Source: Phialocephala subalpina (lineage: Eukaryota; Ascomycota; Leotiomycetes; Helotiales; Mollisiaceae). Taken from it: a stretch of 64,000 nucleotides of DNA. Below, in pieces: positions 1-10,917 of the stretch. The notes under the pieces were generated by a model. It did not search any database. It saw nothing but the letters and a program-made list of their open reading frames with translations, and was not told where the DNA came from. Both the position numbers and the translations under genes were made by a program. The stretch is from contig FJOG01000033.1 in assembly GCA_900073065.1 (NCBI GenBank), positions 323,649-387,648 on the forward strand. Direction: 5' to 3'. How positions within the stretch are numbered: the first letter of the stretch is position 1; every line of letters begins with the position of its first letter.

Positions 1-1
1 A

Positions 2-1425
2 GGCTGCATCGTGTCCGCAGCTCTACAGGCAGGAAGTGTGCACATCGCCATGTTGTTGGTGGCGAGACTGTTGAATGGGTATTGTATCGGCTTGATGAAC
101 TCGATTGTTCCGACGTATCAGTCTGAGATTGCTCCTGCTGCTCAACGGGGTCGTCTCGTCGGTTCGCATGGATTCATTATATGTATTGGATATGCGATGG
201 CGGGTTGGACTGGATATGGGGCGTACTTCGAGACGAATGCCGCCATTCAATGGCGACTTGTACTGGCACTACAGGCTGTTGCGCCGATACTGTTGCTCAT
301 TGGAAGTCCTTGGCTTCCAGAGTCGCCGCGATGGCTGATTAGCAGAGGTCATGATGCAGAAGGTACGGACTCGGATTCAATCACAAGTATCTCAAAGTTA
401 CAAACTGACACTCCCCCTAGGACTCAGAATCCTCGAAAGACTCCATGCGCGCCCCGATGACCCATACCATATCACCGCCCGCGAAGAGTTCATGCAGATC
501 CACAAACAAGTCGAACTCGAACACGACCAGAAAGTCCGAAACTTCATTCAACTACTCATCCATCCCACCTATCGTCGACGAATGTTCTACGGCTTCTTTT
601 TCCAGTGTCTTGCTCAAATGACTGGTGTTCTTGTCATCAACAATTACCAGGTCCTCTTGTACACCAACCTAGGACTTCATGGAGCCGCCCCTTTAGTGTT
701 GTATGCGTGTTTCAATACCTGGGCGTCGTTCTGCAATTGGGTCAACTCTATGATCTTGGATCGATATGGAAGGATTAGAATCATGGCTATTGGAGTAGTG
801 AGTCAAATATTTACGGATCCTAGCCACGCGTCGCTGATATTTCCACAGATTGGATGCGCCGTCTGCGTAAGCGTTGAAGCTGCAATGGTTGCTGAATATG
901 CAAATGGTGGAAGCAAAGCTGGAAATGCGATTGGGGTGTTGTTCATCTACCTCTTTGTCACCTTCTATGGAGGTTGTGTCGATGTGTCGATGTATGTCTA
1001 CTGCTCGGAGATCTTCCCGACTCTTATTCGAGCACAAGGAGTCGGGTTCTCTATTAGTGGGCTCTTTGCTTCTGCTCTTCGTAAGCTCATCCCCGTTACT
1101 CCATCGGGAACACTGAAGCTGACATGATACTCCAGTCTTCACGGAACTAGCCCCAACAGCATTCAACAATATCGGATGGAAATACTACCTAGTCTTCATC
1201 CCAGCACCTCTCATAGCTGTTTGCTTCCTCATCCGATATTTCCCTGAAACGAAAGGTCTGACATTGGAGGAGGTCGGAGCGAAGTTTGGAGATGAGGTTG
1301 CGTTGGATCTCACGCACTTGACGGAGAAGGAGCGCGAGGAACTTGATAGGAAGTTGGCGAATATTACTACACTTGCTGATGTTGGGAATGTCAAGAGCCC
1401 AGCTGCTGCTGTGCATCAGGAATAG
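2..1425 (+). CDS. MFS sugar transporter, 5' end cut by window edge
   Basis: This is the C-terminal three quarters or so of a 12-helix sugar porter of the plasma membrane, probably hexose/lactose-permease type. Exons I infer: 2-362, 421-797, 849-1080, 1136-1425. The sugar-porter signature PESPRWL follows the sixth helix, then comes the cytoplasmic loop with RILERLHARP. Helices 7-12 follow with NNYQVLLYTNLGL, DRYGRIR and the closing motif PETKGLTLEEV, which is diagnostic for this family. The 51-bp intron at 798-848 is a multiple of three and open, so it could be read through; removing it gives a better IGVIGCAV helix. The substrate cannot be told from sequence. The gene begins upstream of the window. 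Confidence 0.9.
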
Positions 1426-1841
1426 ATAGATGTTTTTTTGTGAGAGGTAGTAGTGCGTAGAGGAAATAGGGATTAGTAGTAGTTTGTGGTCGCCAGATAA
1501 TTAACAGGAATGCATGTTTGGCCAAAATGTCCTATCTTATGTGGAACATCCAAGATGGCGTATGTGAGTGAAGCAGGCGAACGAATATGGAAGGCACGAA
1601 GGGCGCGACTGCCTTCTCGTTTCAATTGTGATCCGCAACTCAACGGTCGCACCTACCCACTCCAACGCAACGAGGTCAAATGCATCGCATCCCAGAATTT
1701 TGCAACTCTCCATCAACAACGAATCTTCTACCACCGCAGCATCATCATCAATTACAATAACCATCGCGTATCACGAAACCACCTCATCCTTACGCAGCGA
1801 CATCCGAGACATACCACAATCCGTTAGTGCCTGACAGAACG
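1426..1841. other. Intergenic, no gene seen
   Basis: This gap holds the 3' flank of the transporter and the 5' flank of the unknown gene. Two overlapping short frames near 1510-1830 have no family features and I regard them as chance. No clear TATA box was found. Confidence 0.5.
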
Positions 1842-3592
1842 ATGTCCAACTGGCGAGGGCGTCCTCGACTGTGGATCCGGCAAGGTTCAGCACAGCTGTA
1901 CACGAACGTTGTCCACGAGGATTCCGGCGACGAGGACGACGAATATGTCGATGAACAGTACGAAAGTGATGATACGGAGGTTGGGAGCAGCGAGGGAGAG
2001 GGGGCGGAGGAGACAATAGAGGAAGAGGAGGAGGGCGAGAGTGAGCAGGCCAATGGCAGGAATTCGGCACCACAGAACAACCCAAGCAGACGCGGACAAT
2101 CAGAAGCACCCATCGAACCAACTGAGAATCACCGGCAAGAACTAGCAGCTTGCTGCGACGTATGGGAGACCTTGCTTTGGGAGCGCTTTTTCTGGGGTAT
2201 GCCAGAACATCAGGCCAAGCTCAAGGAGCTACTTCTGAATTATGCTGTGCTTGGTATACATCCCGAGCAGTCCAAATGGCGATCCGTGATCTCACGCGAT
2301 GGCTCGTCCATAGAAGGTGTGCTCACTTTCTCGAAAACACATTGCCGCTACGGGGTTGCGTTCGAGCCGGTAACGTGCATGTCTGGAATTGCGGTGGATC
2401 CAATGAACTTAGAATTGTCAAAGGCCTGGCTAAAGCAGATGGCAGAGAAGTTTGGATTCGACATAACGTGAGCACAATAATGACCAGTCACCTAGACGTT
2501 AAGCTCCGCTCTCCTTGCCTTGGGTTGGCACCAGCTAATGTCCTCTCGTAGATGGTTCGATATGTTGCTGGAAAGTCTTGTCCTGACCGTCCCCCCACCA
2601 AGGCACGAAAACATTTTACCTACAAGGCTTACCCAAGTAGCCTTCGTACTGGGGTCGTTGCATCTCCCAACACCGAGCATCAGCATAAGCATCGACCCAA
2701 CGCTGAGAATGAATGTCCAATCCTACGTTGGACATTACAAGGATCGAAATCAGATCATAGCAGGCATAATGTCGTCCCTGGAATTCTCACAGCACTGGCA
2801 GTGGATACAAATATACCTCGACAAGTTACCCGAGCAAGCCGGCCACCCCAATCACACATATCCTGAGGGATATTTTGCATCTTTGAACTGGCGGATTGAT
2901 ACGAGCCCGTCCAGTCTTAATGTCACTTTACGATTCAAACCGACATTGATCGACGTTGTCCTTGCTCATGTGGATCTCGGTGGGACATTGCAAACACACC
3001 TATGCGAGGATATCGAGGAAGTAAAGAATGCTGCCAGACGACTCTGGCAAGCTATAGAGTTTGAACAACAAAATTTAGAATCGATTGTCACGGGGAGGCC
3101 ATACCAGTATGGAGCTCGGATCACGTACCATTTTCGTATGGCTAAGTACGGTCCAGACGGTGTGACCTTGGTGAAGCGGGAACATGCCCCATACGCTGTG
3201 ACAGGTAATCATCCCACAATTCATGGGACTTTGGATTTATACTAATAATCGCAGTCCTCTTCCCTCTACGGGACGATCCTCGCAGTGACAGCCACCTTGC
3301 ATTCCTTATCGACAAGTTCTTATATCAGGAGAGCCATATACCAGAGCTTGGAAAATACGCTCTCTGGGCGACGTCAACGAATGATGGCTACGTCAGAGAT
3401 ATGAGCGTTCGGGCCTCAGGAAGTGGCAATATGCACAGCTTTATTGGCGTCACTGTTTATGAGGGGAAGACAGAGGTTTTATTGCAGCGTGGGCTGGATT
3501 TGCATAACAGTGTGAGAGGGAGACACCTAAAAGCGAAGGATTTTTACGAATGGCATAACGAGCGTACCCAAGGAGGGCATAACGACCGTTAG
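1842..3592 (+). CDS. Unknown 538-residue protein with acidic N-terminal region
   Basis: I do not recognise the family. Exons 1842-2467, 2552-3204 and 3255-3592 join in frame (phases 2 and 1) to 538 residues. The first ATG in the frame is at 1842; the open frame upstream has no ATG. Residues about 25-75 are very rich in Asp/Glu (EDSGDEDDEYVDE, then EEEEEGE), suggesting a disordered, possibly nuclear or chaperone-like acidic segment. The remainder looks globular, with many Trp residues (WETLLWERFFW, WQAIEFEQQN, FYEWHNERT). There is no signal peptide or membrane helix. The adjacent sugar transporter ends about 400 bp upstream on the same strand and gives no functional clue. Confidence 0.72.
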
Positions 3593-4045
3593 ATTGTACT
3601 GTGAAGATTGAACAATGAAGATAAGTATTTCATCCCATTCTATTCAGTGATGAACGTAATCGACGACGTACAGCTTTGTACTTGAGTAGATTGTAAATGA
3701 AACTGAGGCAAAAATAATCAAGTACGTGAGACAAACGATAAAGGGTTGCGCGGCCGAAGAACACACAGAATCATTACCGTATTGGTGAAAACAAGAAGCG
3801 ATAATGTCCCTTGGACACTGGAATATGAAGAGGAGGAAGCAAGGTTGAAAAGAAGTTCAGGGAGCGAGAAGTGCTGAAATAGCAACGAAACACGCTAAAC
3901 CGATTGCGCCCGTAGCCCCAAAGCATCCTAACCTCTTACATTAAACTTCACTACCATCAATCCTTCATCTGTCCACAAACACTCAGAACATTTCGATAAC
4001 CAGCGTCTTGTACCAACTTCCCTCCCTAGTGTTATGCGTCTACAA
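3593..4045. other. Intergenic, no gene seen
   Basis: The 3' flank of the unknown gene and the former promoter of the kinase pseudogene. It is A/T-richer than the coding DNA. Nothing else is recognisable. Confidence 0.5.
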
Positions 4046-4779
4046 ATGCCACCCATCGAATTCATCGCGCTCTAAGGCCCTTCATCCAGCGGGAAAACCA
4101 CTCTGCTTACCTCTCCAAACACATCTTCCCGCAACTCATTATCTCGATTCTCCACGCAGACGATTTCTGCAAAGAACTCGATCAGATACCGACGGTAAAC
4201 GGGTATATAGACTGTGATGGTCCGGATGCGGTTGATTATGAACGAATGGGCGAGGTACTGGATTTCATGAAGGAGAATGAGGGGCGGACGCCGAAGGGGT
4301 TTGAGAGTTAGCAGGATGAGGTATTTCCTGGACGTGAGGAAGCGGCATTACGGAGTGTGAGGGCGGATTTGATCCAGAGTTTGAGAGAGAAGGTTGAGAA
4401 GAGTGATTTTGATGCGCGTCTGGTGATCGTGGATGGGTTTCTGCTGTAGCAGAACCCCGCTATCAGGGAGAGACTTGATGTGAAGCTGTTCTTCAGACTC
4501 GGTCACAAAGTGGCGAAAGCGAGGAGGTTTTCGAGGCAATGGTATGGAGTTAAGGCGAAGCCAGGTGAGTTTTGGAAGACGGAAGACTATTTTGAGAAGA
4601 TGGTTTGGTGCTATTGTGAGCAACACGGATTCCTGTTCCAGGATGGGAATGTGGAGTTCGATATCGATGAGAAGGCGTGTTTGGACGCTGCAATATTTGC
4701 AAAGCCTGGATTGAACAGACCTCTGGAGGAGTGTCTGACTTGGACGGTGGATCAGATCGTTGAGAAACTTGTGAGTTGA
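4046..4779 (+). pseudogene. Decayed nicotinamide riboside kinase (Nrk1-like)
   Basis: The conceptual protein is a P-loop kinase that would phosphorylate nicotinamide riboside to NMN in NAD salvage. Visible family features, in order: the Walker A motif GPSSSGKTT, LHADDF, DGPDAVDYERM, a VDGFLL strand and a lid with RRFSRQWYG. The reading frame is broken by a stop at 4073 just before the P-loop, an apparent one-base deletion around 4100-4110 right after GKTT, and stops at 4309 and 4447. The length of 734 bp is one base short of 245 codons, which fits a single deletion; an intact gene would encode about 244 residues, the usual Nrk1 size. There are no convincing splice sites to remove the stops. 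Confidence 0.82.
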
Positions 4780-4805
4780 GGGTCGAATCTAAGGTATGTC
4801 TATTT

Positions 4806-6212
4806 CTACAAGCTTTCTATCAGGATCCACAGCAGCTTACTTGTGTTCTTTTCCTCCTTGTTCTTTTTGTTTTTCTTTTCGCGATGTATCGTCTGTTCCG
4901 ATGTGCGTCCAACATCGTTTTCAGAGTCACTATCATCCGAATTGTCTCCTCTCCTTCCATGTTTCTTGTCTCGTCTTTTCTCCTTCCTCGCTTCCCTCTT
5001 CTGCCTCTCTGCTTCCTTCTTGTCCTCTTTCCTCTGTCTCTCCTCCGCCTTCTTCTCATCCTTCCTCCGCTGCTCATCTTCCTTCTTCATAACCTTCTCC
5101 CTACCCTTCAAAACTTTCTTCTGATTCTTCTTAGCCTGCGACTCAACCTGTTTCGCGCTCAACTTCGCCAACATCGTCGTCTGCTCCGCCGGTGGAGGAA
5201 CATCTAAGTCCAGAACCGCATTGTACGATCGCATTTCCGTCAATGCTCGCTCCACAGTGCTCATGTTCATCGTTTCGACAGTCAATGGTGCCAACAGAGG
5301 TCGACCAGAAGGGATCCTCAGCACGTTTCTCATGGCCTCCGTGGATGCGATTCTGACTTTCATTCCTCTCAGCTTAAACAGCCGCTCGTTCACCTCTCGC
5401 ATGTACGTCTCCGTCCTGCCTTTGCTGACGGCGACTGTCCCAAGCTGTGCACCTGCCTGGATGGCCGTTCCAGCGATCTGAGCCCAGTGGTGTGGTACCA
5501 TGCCGACGAATCCACCTGCAAGGTTCAGGATTTGTAGAGGAGGGTTAGCTGTTGAAACGACATTTAGGTTATCGATGAAGGCGATGAAGTCGATAATTGT
5601 AATGTTGTGGTGCTGGAGAACAGGGGCCCAGGCTCGAAGAAAGGACTGTCCGAGGCCGGCTGCTGTCTGGGGTATGGCGATGGGAGATTGTAGTCTTGTG
5701 ATTTGAGCTGGGATGCGAGGTGTGTGGTTGGTGAACTCCAATGCTTCGAAGATAAACGCTTCGTCTGATGGTGGCGGACTTGAGGTTGATGATTGGGAGT
5801 ATGATGAGGAAGGCCGGGGTGTCAATAGTGGTGTGAGGTATCGAGGGGGATGTAATGTCGTGGAGTCAGGTTGATTATGCCTCCCTGCCAGCACTTGTGG
5901 TCGGAATGGGTTCGTGTCTGGAGGTTGAGAAGCGTTGTATGTGTCTTGAGGGTGGTACTGCTGACGACATTGTTGCCGTGGGACACTATAATCTCCCTGC
6001 GGAGATGGATACCGATTTTGCTGGAAGTGTTGAGGAGGAGCCTGACACGGCGATAGTTGAGGATTTGGTCCCAGGTTGAAGGAGGTTTCTCCCAAACGGT
6101 ATGGCGGAGGAGCCGGCTCTTGGTATCGATTCATGCTCGATCGTTCTTGTCCGAGTCGCAAATGAGGATGTGGTTGTCGTGGGTATTGCAAGTAGGTATG
6201 GTACGAAGTCAT
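4806..6212 (-). CDS. Conserved fungal protein with Pro-rich N-terminus and Lys/Glu-rich C-terminus
   Basis: Single-exon model of 468 residues with ATG at 6212. Residues 1-150 are low-complexity and rich in Pro/Gln/Ser. About 150-330 form a compact hydrophobic region (FIFEALEFTNHTPRIP, ITIIDFIAFIDNLNVV, NLAGGFVGMVPHHWAQIAG) that I judge a conserved fungal domain without a named function. From about 345 to the end is a highly charged helix-forming tract (repeated KK, EER, RKE), likely coiled coil and nucleolar or nuclear by composition. A GTAAGC close to the 3' end would allow only a very short intron (about 35 bp), so I keep the unspliced end. It is transcribed away from the Zn2Cys6 gene, sharing a 366-bp promoter region. 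Confidence 0.75.
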   Translation of the reverse strand: MTSYHTYLQYPRQPHPHLRLGQERSSMNRYQEPAPPPYRLGETSFNLGPNPQLSPCQAPPQHFQQNRYPSPQGDYSVPRQQCRQQYHPQDTYNASQPPDTNPFRPQVLAGRHNQPDSTTLHPPRYLTPLLTPRPSSSYSQSSTSSPPPSDEAFIFEALEFTNHTPRIPAQITRLQSPIAIPQTAAGLGQSFLRAWAPVLQHHNITIIDFIAFIDNLNVVSTANPPLQILNLAGGFVGMVPHHWAQIAGTAIQAGAQLGTVAVSKGRTETYMREVNERLFKLRGMKVRIASTEAMRNVLRIPSGRPLLAPLTVETMNMSTVERALTEMRSYNAVLDLDVPPPAEQTTMLAKLSAKQVESQAKKNQKKVLKGREKVMKKEDEQRRKDEKKAEERQRKEDKKEAERQKREARKEKRRDKKHGRRGDNSDDSDSENDVGRTSEQTIHREKKNKKNKEEKNTSKLLWILIESL

Positions 6213-6578
6213 TTCGAACAGAAACGTCGAGTGTTGAAAATTATTGATTGGGATAGCCAGATGAGTCGAAGATGATCCCTATTTTTGACGAGGGACTTCC
6301 GCTTCATATACTTCCTCCTCGAACACGCTCGCAATTATTCCACCCAAAATGGATGGCTATGTCAATCGAGGAAGGAAAGACTTGATTGGACAGCTCTTAG
6401 GGTGGTCCCCTCTTTATTACGACAAGGTTGTCCAGCTCGCAAAATCCACTACGTTTTGGGACTAGCGGCCCTTCACGTACATCTCACGACGCCAATGATC
6501 AGCAGAAAAACATGCAACTTCCTCCCGTAAATACCTTGCAGGGCTGAGGCTCCCACCTTTCTGCATGTTTTGGGACAC
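6213..6578. promoter_or_regulatory. Divergent promoter region
   Basis: 366 bp separates the minus-strand Lys-rich gene from the plus-strand Zn2Cys6 regulator, so the region must hold both promoters. I see no strong TATA box or obvious palindromic CGG-N-CCG site for self-regulation. Confidence 0.45.
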
Positions 6579-8177
6579 ATGGCACGCATAGGGCAGGGGA
6601 AATCAGGCGGTATGTGGTTCAAGTGCCGAGTTCGTGGTGGAGATTGACGAGTGCAGGTTGTCGCACGTGCCGCCGACGCAAGGTCAAATGCGACGAACGA
6701 CGTCCTGGGTGCGAGCGCTGTGAGACGGCGAATCGTGAATGCGAGGGCTATGCTCGAGAGCATAGATTCGTAGATGAGAATGCACGCACGGAGAGGCATG
6801 CCAAGAAGAAGTCCCAGAGTCCAACAACAACCCCGCAATCAAAGCCCGAGCTCCAGCAAGACCTAATCATTTGTTCCACCCGGTCAAGCTCCAGCATTCA
6901 ATTGTCAAGTCTTGGACTTCAGGCTTTCGAGGACAACATCTTTATATCATTCCTGATATCCAATCTCTTCCAAGGCATCCCAGTTACAACACCTTGGCCA
7001 CATCTCCAATCTGAAGACCATTCATCAGGTTCTGTACAGATATGCTTTCGCGCACTTGGAACCTTATTCTTCGGACGAGCTCACCATCAACAACACATCA
7101 CTGCTCGCGGATATGCTCTCTATGGCCAAGCCCTGATCAGCCTAAATCGAGATCTTCAAGACACAGAAAAGGGACTGTCATTGTCTGTGGTGAAGAGTGC
7201 TATGGCACTGGAGTTCTATGAGGTGAGTGTCTGAGAATGCGTTTTCTTTGCCTGAATCTCTAATACCACAATAGTTCATAGCCTTCAGCTCTACAACCGG
7301 GTGGCTCAAGCATGCTGGCGGACTTGGTCGACTGATAGAACTTCGAGGTCCTTGGCGGCATCAAGCGCCGAGAGAAAGGAGCCTTTTAGAAGCCAACAGA
7401 GTTGCTATAGCTCTGGCATCCCTTGCCAGAAGAAAGCGCTGCTTTCTTGAAAGGCCAGAATGGAAGACCGTACCTTGGGCTGTGGAACCCGAATTCAAGA
7501 CACGTGCGCAGTTTCTGCACGACATATTGTGCGACATGCCTGGGCTCATGGAGGATGCTGCCATGCTTCAGTCATCGAGACTCAGTGGGGAAGAATTCAC
7601 AGTACACCGTGTCCTGCTTTCAGAGAACATAACCTCAACTTTGAAGACCTTGTATGAGTGGCGCGTGTCTTGGCAACATCGATGTCCCAATTCATGCTGG
7701 GAGATTCTCTCTAATGAGGTCTGCGCATCGACTGCAGAACCAACTCTTCTGTTCCCAGTGGTCTTTGATTTCGCGTCTCTCACCCACGCGAACGAGATTA
7801 CCCTCTACAACGCCATTCTCCTTCTCCTCCTCAGACTCAGCTTCCAGGTCATTTCACCGAACTTCGACCCCTCACTTCCCGCATTTCACTTACCTCAAGA
7901 TCTCGATTACGGTCCTCTTTTTCCTCCTGGTTTGGCACCAAATGCCCAAGCTGTCGCGATTGAGATCTGTAAGAGTGTCGAATATCATCTTGCTAAGGAG
8001 CGGCGAAGAGCTGGTGCATTCTTTCTTCTGTTTCCTTTGAGGGTAGCGTGGCAGGCTTTTGATCCTGCTGATAAAGAAGCGCTCTGGCTTCAGGGCGTGA
8101 TGAGCATGATTGCGGACAGTACTGGGTTCGAAGTCAGTAGAGGGTTGACATCGGAGCAGGTCGTTCAATCCGATTGA
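6579..8177 (+). CDS. Zn2Cys6 fungal transcription factor
   Basis: Nuclear DNA-binding regulator of 499 residues. Exons 6579-6609, 6657-7222 and 7275-8177. The open frame over the zinc cluster has no ATG of its own. Splicing the 47-bp intron 6610-6656 joins a 31-base first exon starting MARIGQGKSG to the zinc cluster CRTCRRRKVKCDERRPGCER. This places the cluster at residues about 12-40 with the usual CX2CX6CX5-6CX2C-type spacing. An intron just before the cluster is common in this family. The rest is the helical regulatory domain, with EFYEFIAFSSTTGWLKHAGG, ANRVAIALASLARRKRC and RPEWKTVPW, as in many fungal-specific regulators. Target genes are unknown; the nearest candidates are the divergent gene and the carboxypeptidase downstream. 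Confidence 0.92.
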
Positions 8178-8867
8178 AGCTGCATCCGATCGAGGCAGGC
8201 CCATCCAGCTGCTTTTACAAATCGGTTTACATCCGAGACACCAGATCAATCGCCTTGGAGTGAGCTGTCTGTTCAGGAGAATTGGGGAAAGATAGATCTA
8301 TCTACTCCACAAGTAGAAGCTGCTCGAACTCTAACCCCCCATGTACGGAAGATTCTGCACGTCACCCCGGCAGTCACTAATCGGCGCGGTACTTCGTTTT
8401 TGTTTCCCACATTATCTTTCAACTTTACCCCTCTCGATTTAGTGCTATCGTCTCTTTTGGAAGGTACCAAGAGGTAGCCAAGGATCACGAGCTGTGATTG
8501 CCGAAGGGCCAAGCTTCATCTTTGCCAAATGCGGAAGCTCGCTTGAGCTCATCCAGGGACTCGCTTAGAAAAAGAGGGATGTTCTCTTAAGCATACTTTG
8601 ATGTATGCAAGCCAAGAGACGAGGAGTTCTTCTCGAGCTTCTAGAAGTCTCGATCGAGTAGTAGCAGGTACGATCTACGCATCTTGGTCTTGGTCGCACC
8701 TTCTTCAATCATCAACGCGACGCCAAAATCAGCAACATTCTGGGCATTGTTCTTCTGAGTGGCCTCTATTAGGAAGGTCTTTGAACCTTAGAATGAACAT
8801 ATAAGATGGTAGCATGTCCATTTCATCGTTACGTTTCATCCTTCTAACATCCCAGTCCAGCCTCAAC
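8178..8867. other. Intergenic with probable TATA box for the carboxypeptidase
   Basis: No gene is seen. A TATAAG at 8800-8805 lies about 60 bp upstream of the carboxypeptidase start codon, a plausible core promoter. Confidence 0.4.
8800..8805 (+). promoter_or_regulatory. TATA-like box for carboxypeptidase gene
   Basis: TATAAG about 63 bp upstream of the ATG at 8868, in the expected position for a short leader. Assigned by position only. Confidence 0.35.
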
Positions 8868-10523
8868 ATGAAGGCATCCTTACTCCTGACGCTCTCAAGT
8901 CTTTCCGTCGGCTTTGCAAAAGTCAGCTATGATGGTGCGAAGGCGTTGAGAATCCCAGTTGGCGAAGATGTCGAGCCTCTCATGCAAATCATCGATGAAC
9001 TCTCCCTTCCAGTCTGGAAAGGTGTCGTGAACGGAGTACCTGTTGCGAATGGCTACGTTGACTTAGTTGTTCCAGCTGCTCAACTAGCGAGATTCAACAA
9101 CTTGACTACGATTGTGGGTATGGAGACTGAAGTCATGCATGAGGATCTTGGCTTGTCTATCGCCGAAGAAGGTCGGGCTGTGGGGTTTGCCGGTACGTCA
9201 ACATTCAACTGGTTCCAATACTTTTCACGACCTTCCCTGACTAGTTCCAGTTGCTGCTGCCAATCTCACATGGTTCAACGCGTATCACGCATACGCAGAC
9301 CATCTTCAGTTCCTTAACGACTTAGTGTCACAATACCCGGCCAACTCCGAGATTGTCGTTGCCGGAAACTCCAATGCCGGTCGTCCTATCACTGGCATTC
9401 ATTTCTACGGCAGTGGAGGCAATGGAAGTAAACCAGCCGTCGTTCTGCATGGTACTGTGCATGCTCGGGAATGGATCACGACTATGGTTTGAACCACACT
9501 CCTTCGCTCATTCAATATAAGCATGCTGATATCGAATGTAGACTACTGAGTATCTCGCGTACACTCTCCTTTCTGGTTATGCCACGAATACGCAGATAAA
9601 GGACTTTGTCGACAAATACGACTTCTACGTATTTCCAGTTGTAAACCCAGATGGGTTTGTTTATACCCAGACCAATGATCGGCTGTGGCGAAAGAATCGT
9701 CAAACGGTGTCTTCGAGCTCGTGTGTTGGGAGAGATATCAATCGCAATTGGCCTTATCAGTAAGTGAACTTGCCAAATGCAAGAGTTAGTGCTCACAATT
9801 TCCCAGGTGGAGCGTGACCGGAGGTGCATCAACCAATCCTTGTGATGAGACTTTCAAAGGTACGAAGACCACCCTTTTCTCGAGAACGTGTTGACATGAT
9901 ATTTTTAGGATTGGCCGGAGGCGATGCAACAGAGAACAAAGTCCTCTTAGCCCACATCAACAAGCTTGCGGCAGGAAATGGAGTCCAACTCTACATTGAC
10001 ATCCACTCCTACAGCCAGCTCTTCATGACCCGTTCGTCCCCTCACATCTATAACCCCCTCCATTTCCATCACTAACGCTCCACTCTCAGCATACGGCTAC
10101 TCTTGCACCGCATTAGCACCCCAGAACACCGTTCTCCAAACTCTCGCTCGCGGCGTAGCAGCAGCCATAAAATCCGTCTACGGCACAACTTACACATACG
10201 GACCAGTGTGCACTACAATCTACAAAGCTACTGGCAGCTCGGTCGATTATGTGAATGATGTTACGGGAGCGAAGTATACTTTTACAAGTACGTGAACTTT
10301 CGCCTTCGAAGAAAACCCAGGAGCCAAGCTCTTCGCGTGTGCTGTGGACTCAGCTCTCAGCTCCTCGACTCTTGAGTCATACCCAAAATCTCATACTGAT
10401 TTATCTATAGTTGAGTTGAGGGATACCGGGACGAATGGGTTTGTTTTGCCGGCTAGTCAGATTTTGCCGACGGGGGTGGAGACTTGGGAGGGGTTTAAGT
10501 ATTTGTTGGTGAATATGTCTTAG
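8868..10523 (+). CDS. Secreted zinc metallocarboxypeptidase (M14A)
   Basis: Extracellular exopeptidase that removes C-terminal residues from peptides. Seven exons (8868-9192, 9251-9486, 9542-9759, 9807-9859, 9909-10031, 10090-10287, 10411-10523) give 421 residues. I chose the ATG at 8868 because it starts a clean signal peptide ([17 protein letters not shown]); the open frame runs further up but lacks this. Next is an activation propeptide of about 95 residues, then the catalytic domain. Catalytic features: zinc ligands in HAREW and in the His of DIHSYSQ, substrate-binding Arg in GRDINRNW, and the catalytic Glu in [11 protein letters not shown]. All key residues are intact, so the enzyme should be active. 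A/B subtype specificity cannot be read reliably. Confidence 0.95.
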
Positions 10524-10917
10524 GTGAGGTTGGCAAAGCTGTTTAGTGGGGATATTTGACGCTGTGGTAGACGGAAATTGAGTATTGACTTGCCTCAGGT
10601 GTAGCGAAGAACAGTCGTATGACCATTAGATAGGTCGAAGATACATAGCCTTATTTATATTTAGGAAACCTCTCATGTGACGCGTTATCACTATCGTGCT
10701 CGGAAGGTTGATAGGCTCACATCACTTCATGACGAAGCGGCTTGCTGGTGGCTGCTTCAGATGCAGCCTCGTCCCTGAGACATCCGCAGCCTCGATCCGC
10801 GTACACGTGTCACAAGCCCGTCTGCTATCTCCTCTTCTTTCCTCATTTCTGGTCCATCATTAACACTTCAGTGTTATCGTCCCAGCTCATCGCAGTCTTA
10901 ATTCAAGTGCTCGAGCT
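10524..10917. other. Intergenic, no gene seen
   Basis: Separates the carboxypeptidase from the first Hsp70-like gene. It holds the 3' flank of one and the promoter of the other; no repeats or RNA genes recognised. Confidence 0.5.
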
